A stretch of DNA of 64,000 bases from DASTFY01 sp963829955 (lineage in GTDB: Bacteria; Actinomycetota; Acidimicrobiia; Acidimicrobiales; Ilumatobacteraceae). The DNA lies in assembly GCA_963829955.1 (NCBI GenBank), contig CAWHKS010000010.1, forward strand, positions 34,558 through 98,557. The letters run 5' to 3'. The translations under genes and the position numbers were made by a program. Positions 63,600-64,000 of this stretch are shown one piece after another (position 1 is the first letter of the stretch; the number at the start of each line of letters is the position of its first letter). Under the pieces are notes generated by a model that was not told the origin of the DNA, searched no databases, and saw only the letters and a list, made by a program, of their open reading frames with translations.

Positions 63600-64000
63600 C
63601 TCACCGCGTGCTCATCGTCGACGATCACCCGCTCATCGCCATCGGCCTCCAGCTCGAGCTCGCCGCTCGGGGCTGGGACGTCGAGACCACGAGTGGCCCG
63701 ACAGCCGCCGCGGTGATCGATCACGCCCGAGCGTTCCAGCCCGAATGCGTCGTGCTCGACATCCACCTCGGATCCGCGGTCGGCAGCGGCGTCGATCTGA
63801 TCACTCCGCTGCGCCAGACCGGGGCGCGTGTCGTGATGCTCACCGGCGAGACGGAGCGTGCGATCCTGGCCGCCTGCCTCGAGGCTGGCGCGCTGGGCTG
63901 GATAGCCAAGAGCGCCTTCCTGGTCGAGGTCGTCGCGTCGATCGAGGACGCGCTGGCGGGGCAGTCACTGATCGGCCGAGCCAGCCGCGAAGCGATGCTC
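63596..64000 (+). CDS. Response regulator, receiver domain (3' end outside window)
   Basis: 135 residues visible. Receiver landmarks VLIVDDHPLIA, phospho-Asp in CVVLDIHLG, Thr in VMLTGE and Lys in WIAKSA. The HPLIAIGL segment is typical of NarL/FixJ regulators, so an HTH would follow. Coupled to the kinase by ATGA. Confidence 0.9.
   Translation, partial: MTHRVLIVDDHPLIAIGLQLELAARGWDVETTSGPTAAAVIDHARAFQPECVVLDIHLGSAVGSGVDLITPLRQTGARVVMLTGETERAILAACLEAGALGWIAKSAFLVEVVASIEDALAGQSLIGRASREAML

Overview
The window is a high-GC (roughly 70%) stretch of actinobacterial chromosome. The evidence for Actinomycetota is an FHA/PP2C/RodA/PbpA/PknB cell-division cluster beside trpG and crgA, many GTG starts, chains of genes overlapping by four bases (ATGA, GTGA, TTGA), a mycobacterial-type SOS box, and many -10-like TANNNT hexamers 6-9 bases before a start codon, which suggests leaderless mRNAs. 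The gene content (P450s, acyl-CoA enzymes, aerobic cobalamin synthesis, a single PknB-type kinase without PknA) would suit the Acidimicrobiia. That placement is inference, not shown by a marker gene.

Layout. 0-3.7 kb holds oxidative catabolism genes: a truncated Rieske oxygenase with a small partner, an SDR, a hypothetical protein, and a P450 with its 3Fe-4S ferredoxin, followed by tRNA-Leu(CAG). 4.0-11.5 kb is the Ser/Thr phosphorylation and peptidoglycan elongation operon (fhaA, fhaB, pstP, rodA, pbpA, pknB). 11.5-12.8 kb carries trpG/pabA, crgA and a small zinc-ribbon membrane protein. 12.9-28 kb is mixed lipid and amino-acid metabolism: a thiolase divergent from an acyl-CoA ligase, a class I amidotransferase, a CYP125-like P450, MarR, an aminotransferase, Lon, a flavoprotein reductase, an SOS-box-bearing AlkB, a TrmH-type methyltransferase, and HxlR divergent from an acyl-CoA dehydrogenase.

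28-47.8 kb is a nearly complete oxygen-dependent corrin ring pathway. It contains cobF; a leftward set cobO-cobB-RHH/cobI-like-cobM-cobL-cobA; a rightward set cobG-cobH-cobI-cobJ; then a cobalamin riboswitch followed by cbtB-cbtA-cobK-cobQ-fhuF-like-cobN-chlID. Together these take uroporphyrinogen III to adenosylcobyric acid. The late nucleotide-loop genes (cobD, cobC, cobU, cobS, cobT) are not in the window. Most neighbours within each set overlap by 4 nt. The most novel element is a tetrapyrrole methylase with an N-terminal ribbon-helix-helix DNA-binding domain, together with repeated TAGGGC half-sites at its own promoter and at the divergent cobO/cobG promoter.

47.8-52.6 kb is one very large secreted, repeat-rich surface protein with a vWA domain and an LPXTG-like tail. 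52.7-55.4 kb is a polar amino-acid ABC transporter whose permease has a CD225/dispanin-like N-terminus and apparently a CTG start. 55.6-60.8 kb holds acyl-CoA-dehydrogenase-like, esterase, alcohol dehydrogenase, SDR and luciferase-like genes; two of these promoters share a GGACA-N2-TGTCC operator. 60.9-64 kb has a secreted transglycosylase/NlpC-P60 enzyme and a two-component system cut by the window end.

Caution: about fifteen reading-frame breaks are visible, one at 18.2 kb and the rest from 29 to 63 kb. Many are in conserved essential-looking genes and several sit in G/C runs. Most look like sequencing or assembly indels rather than real mutations. Affected genes are given their full, frame-corrected span.
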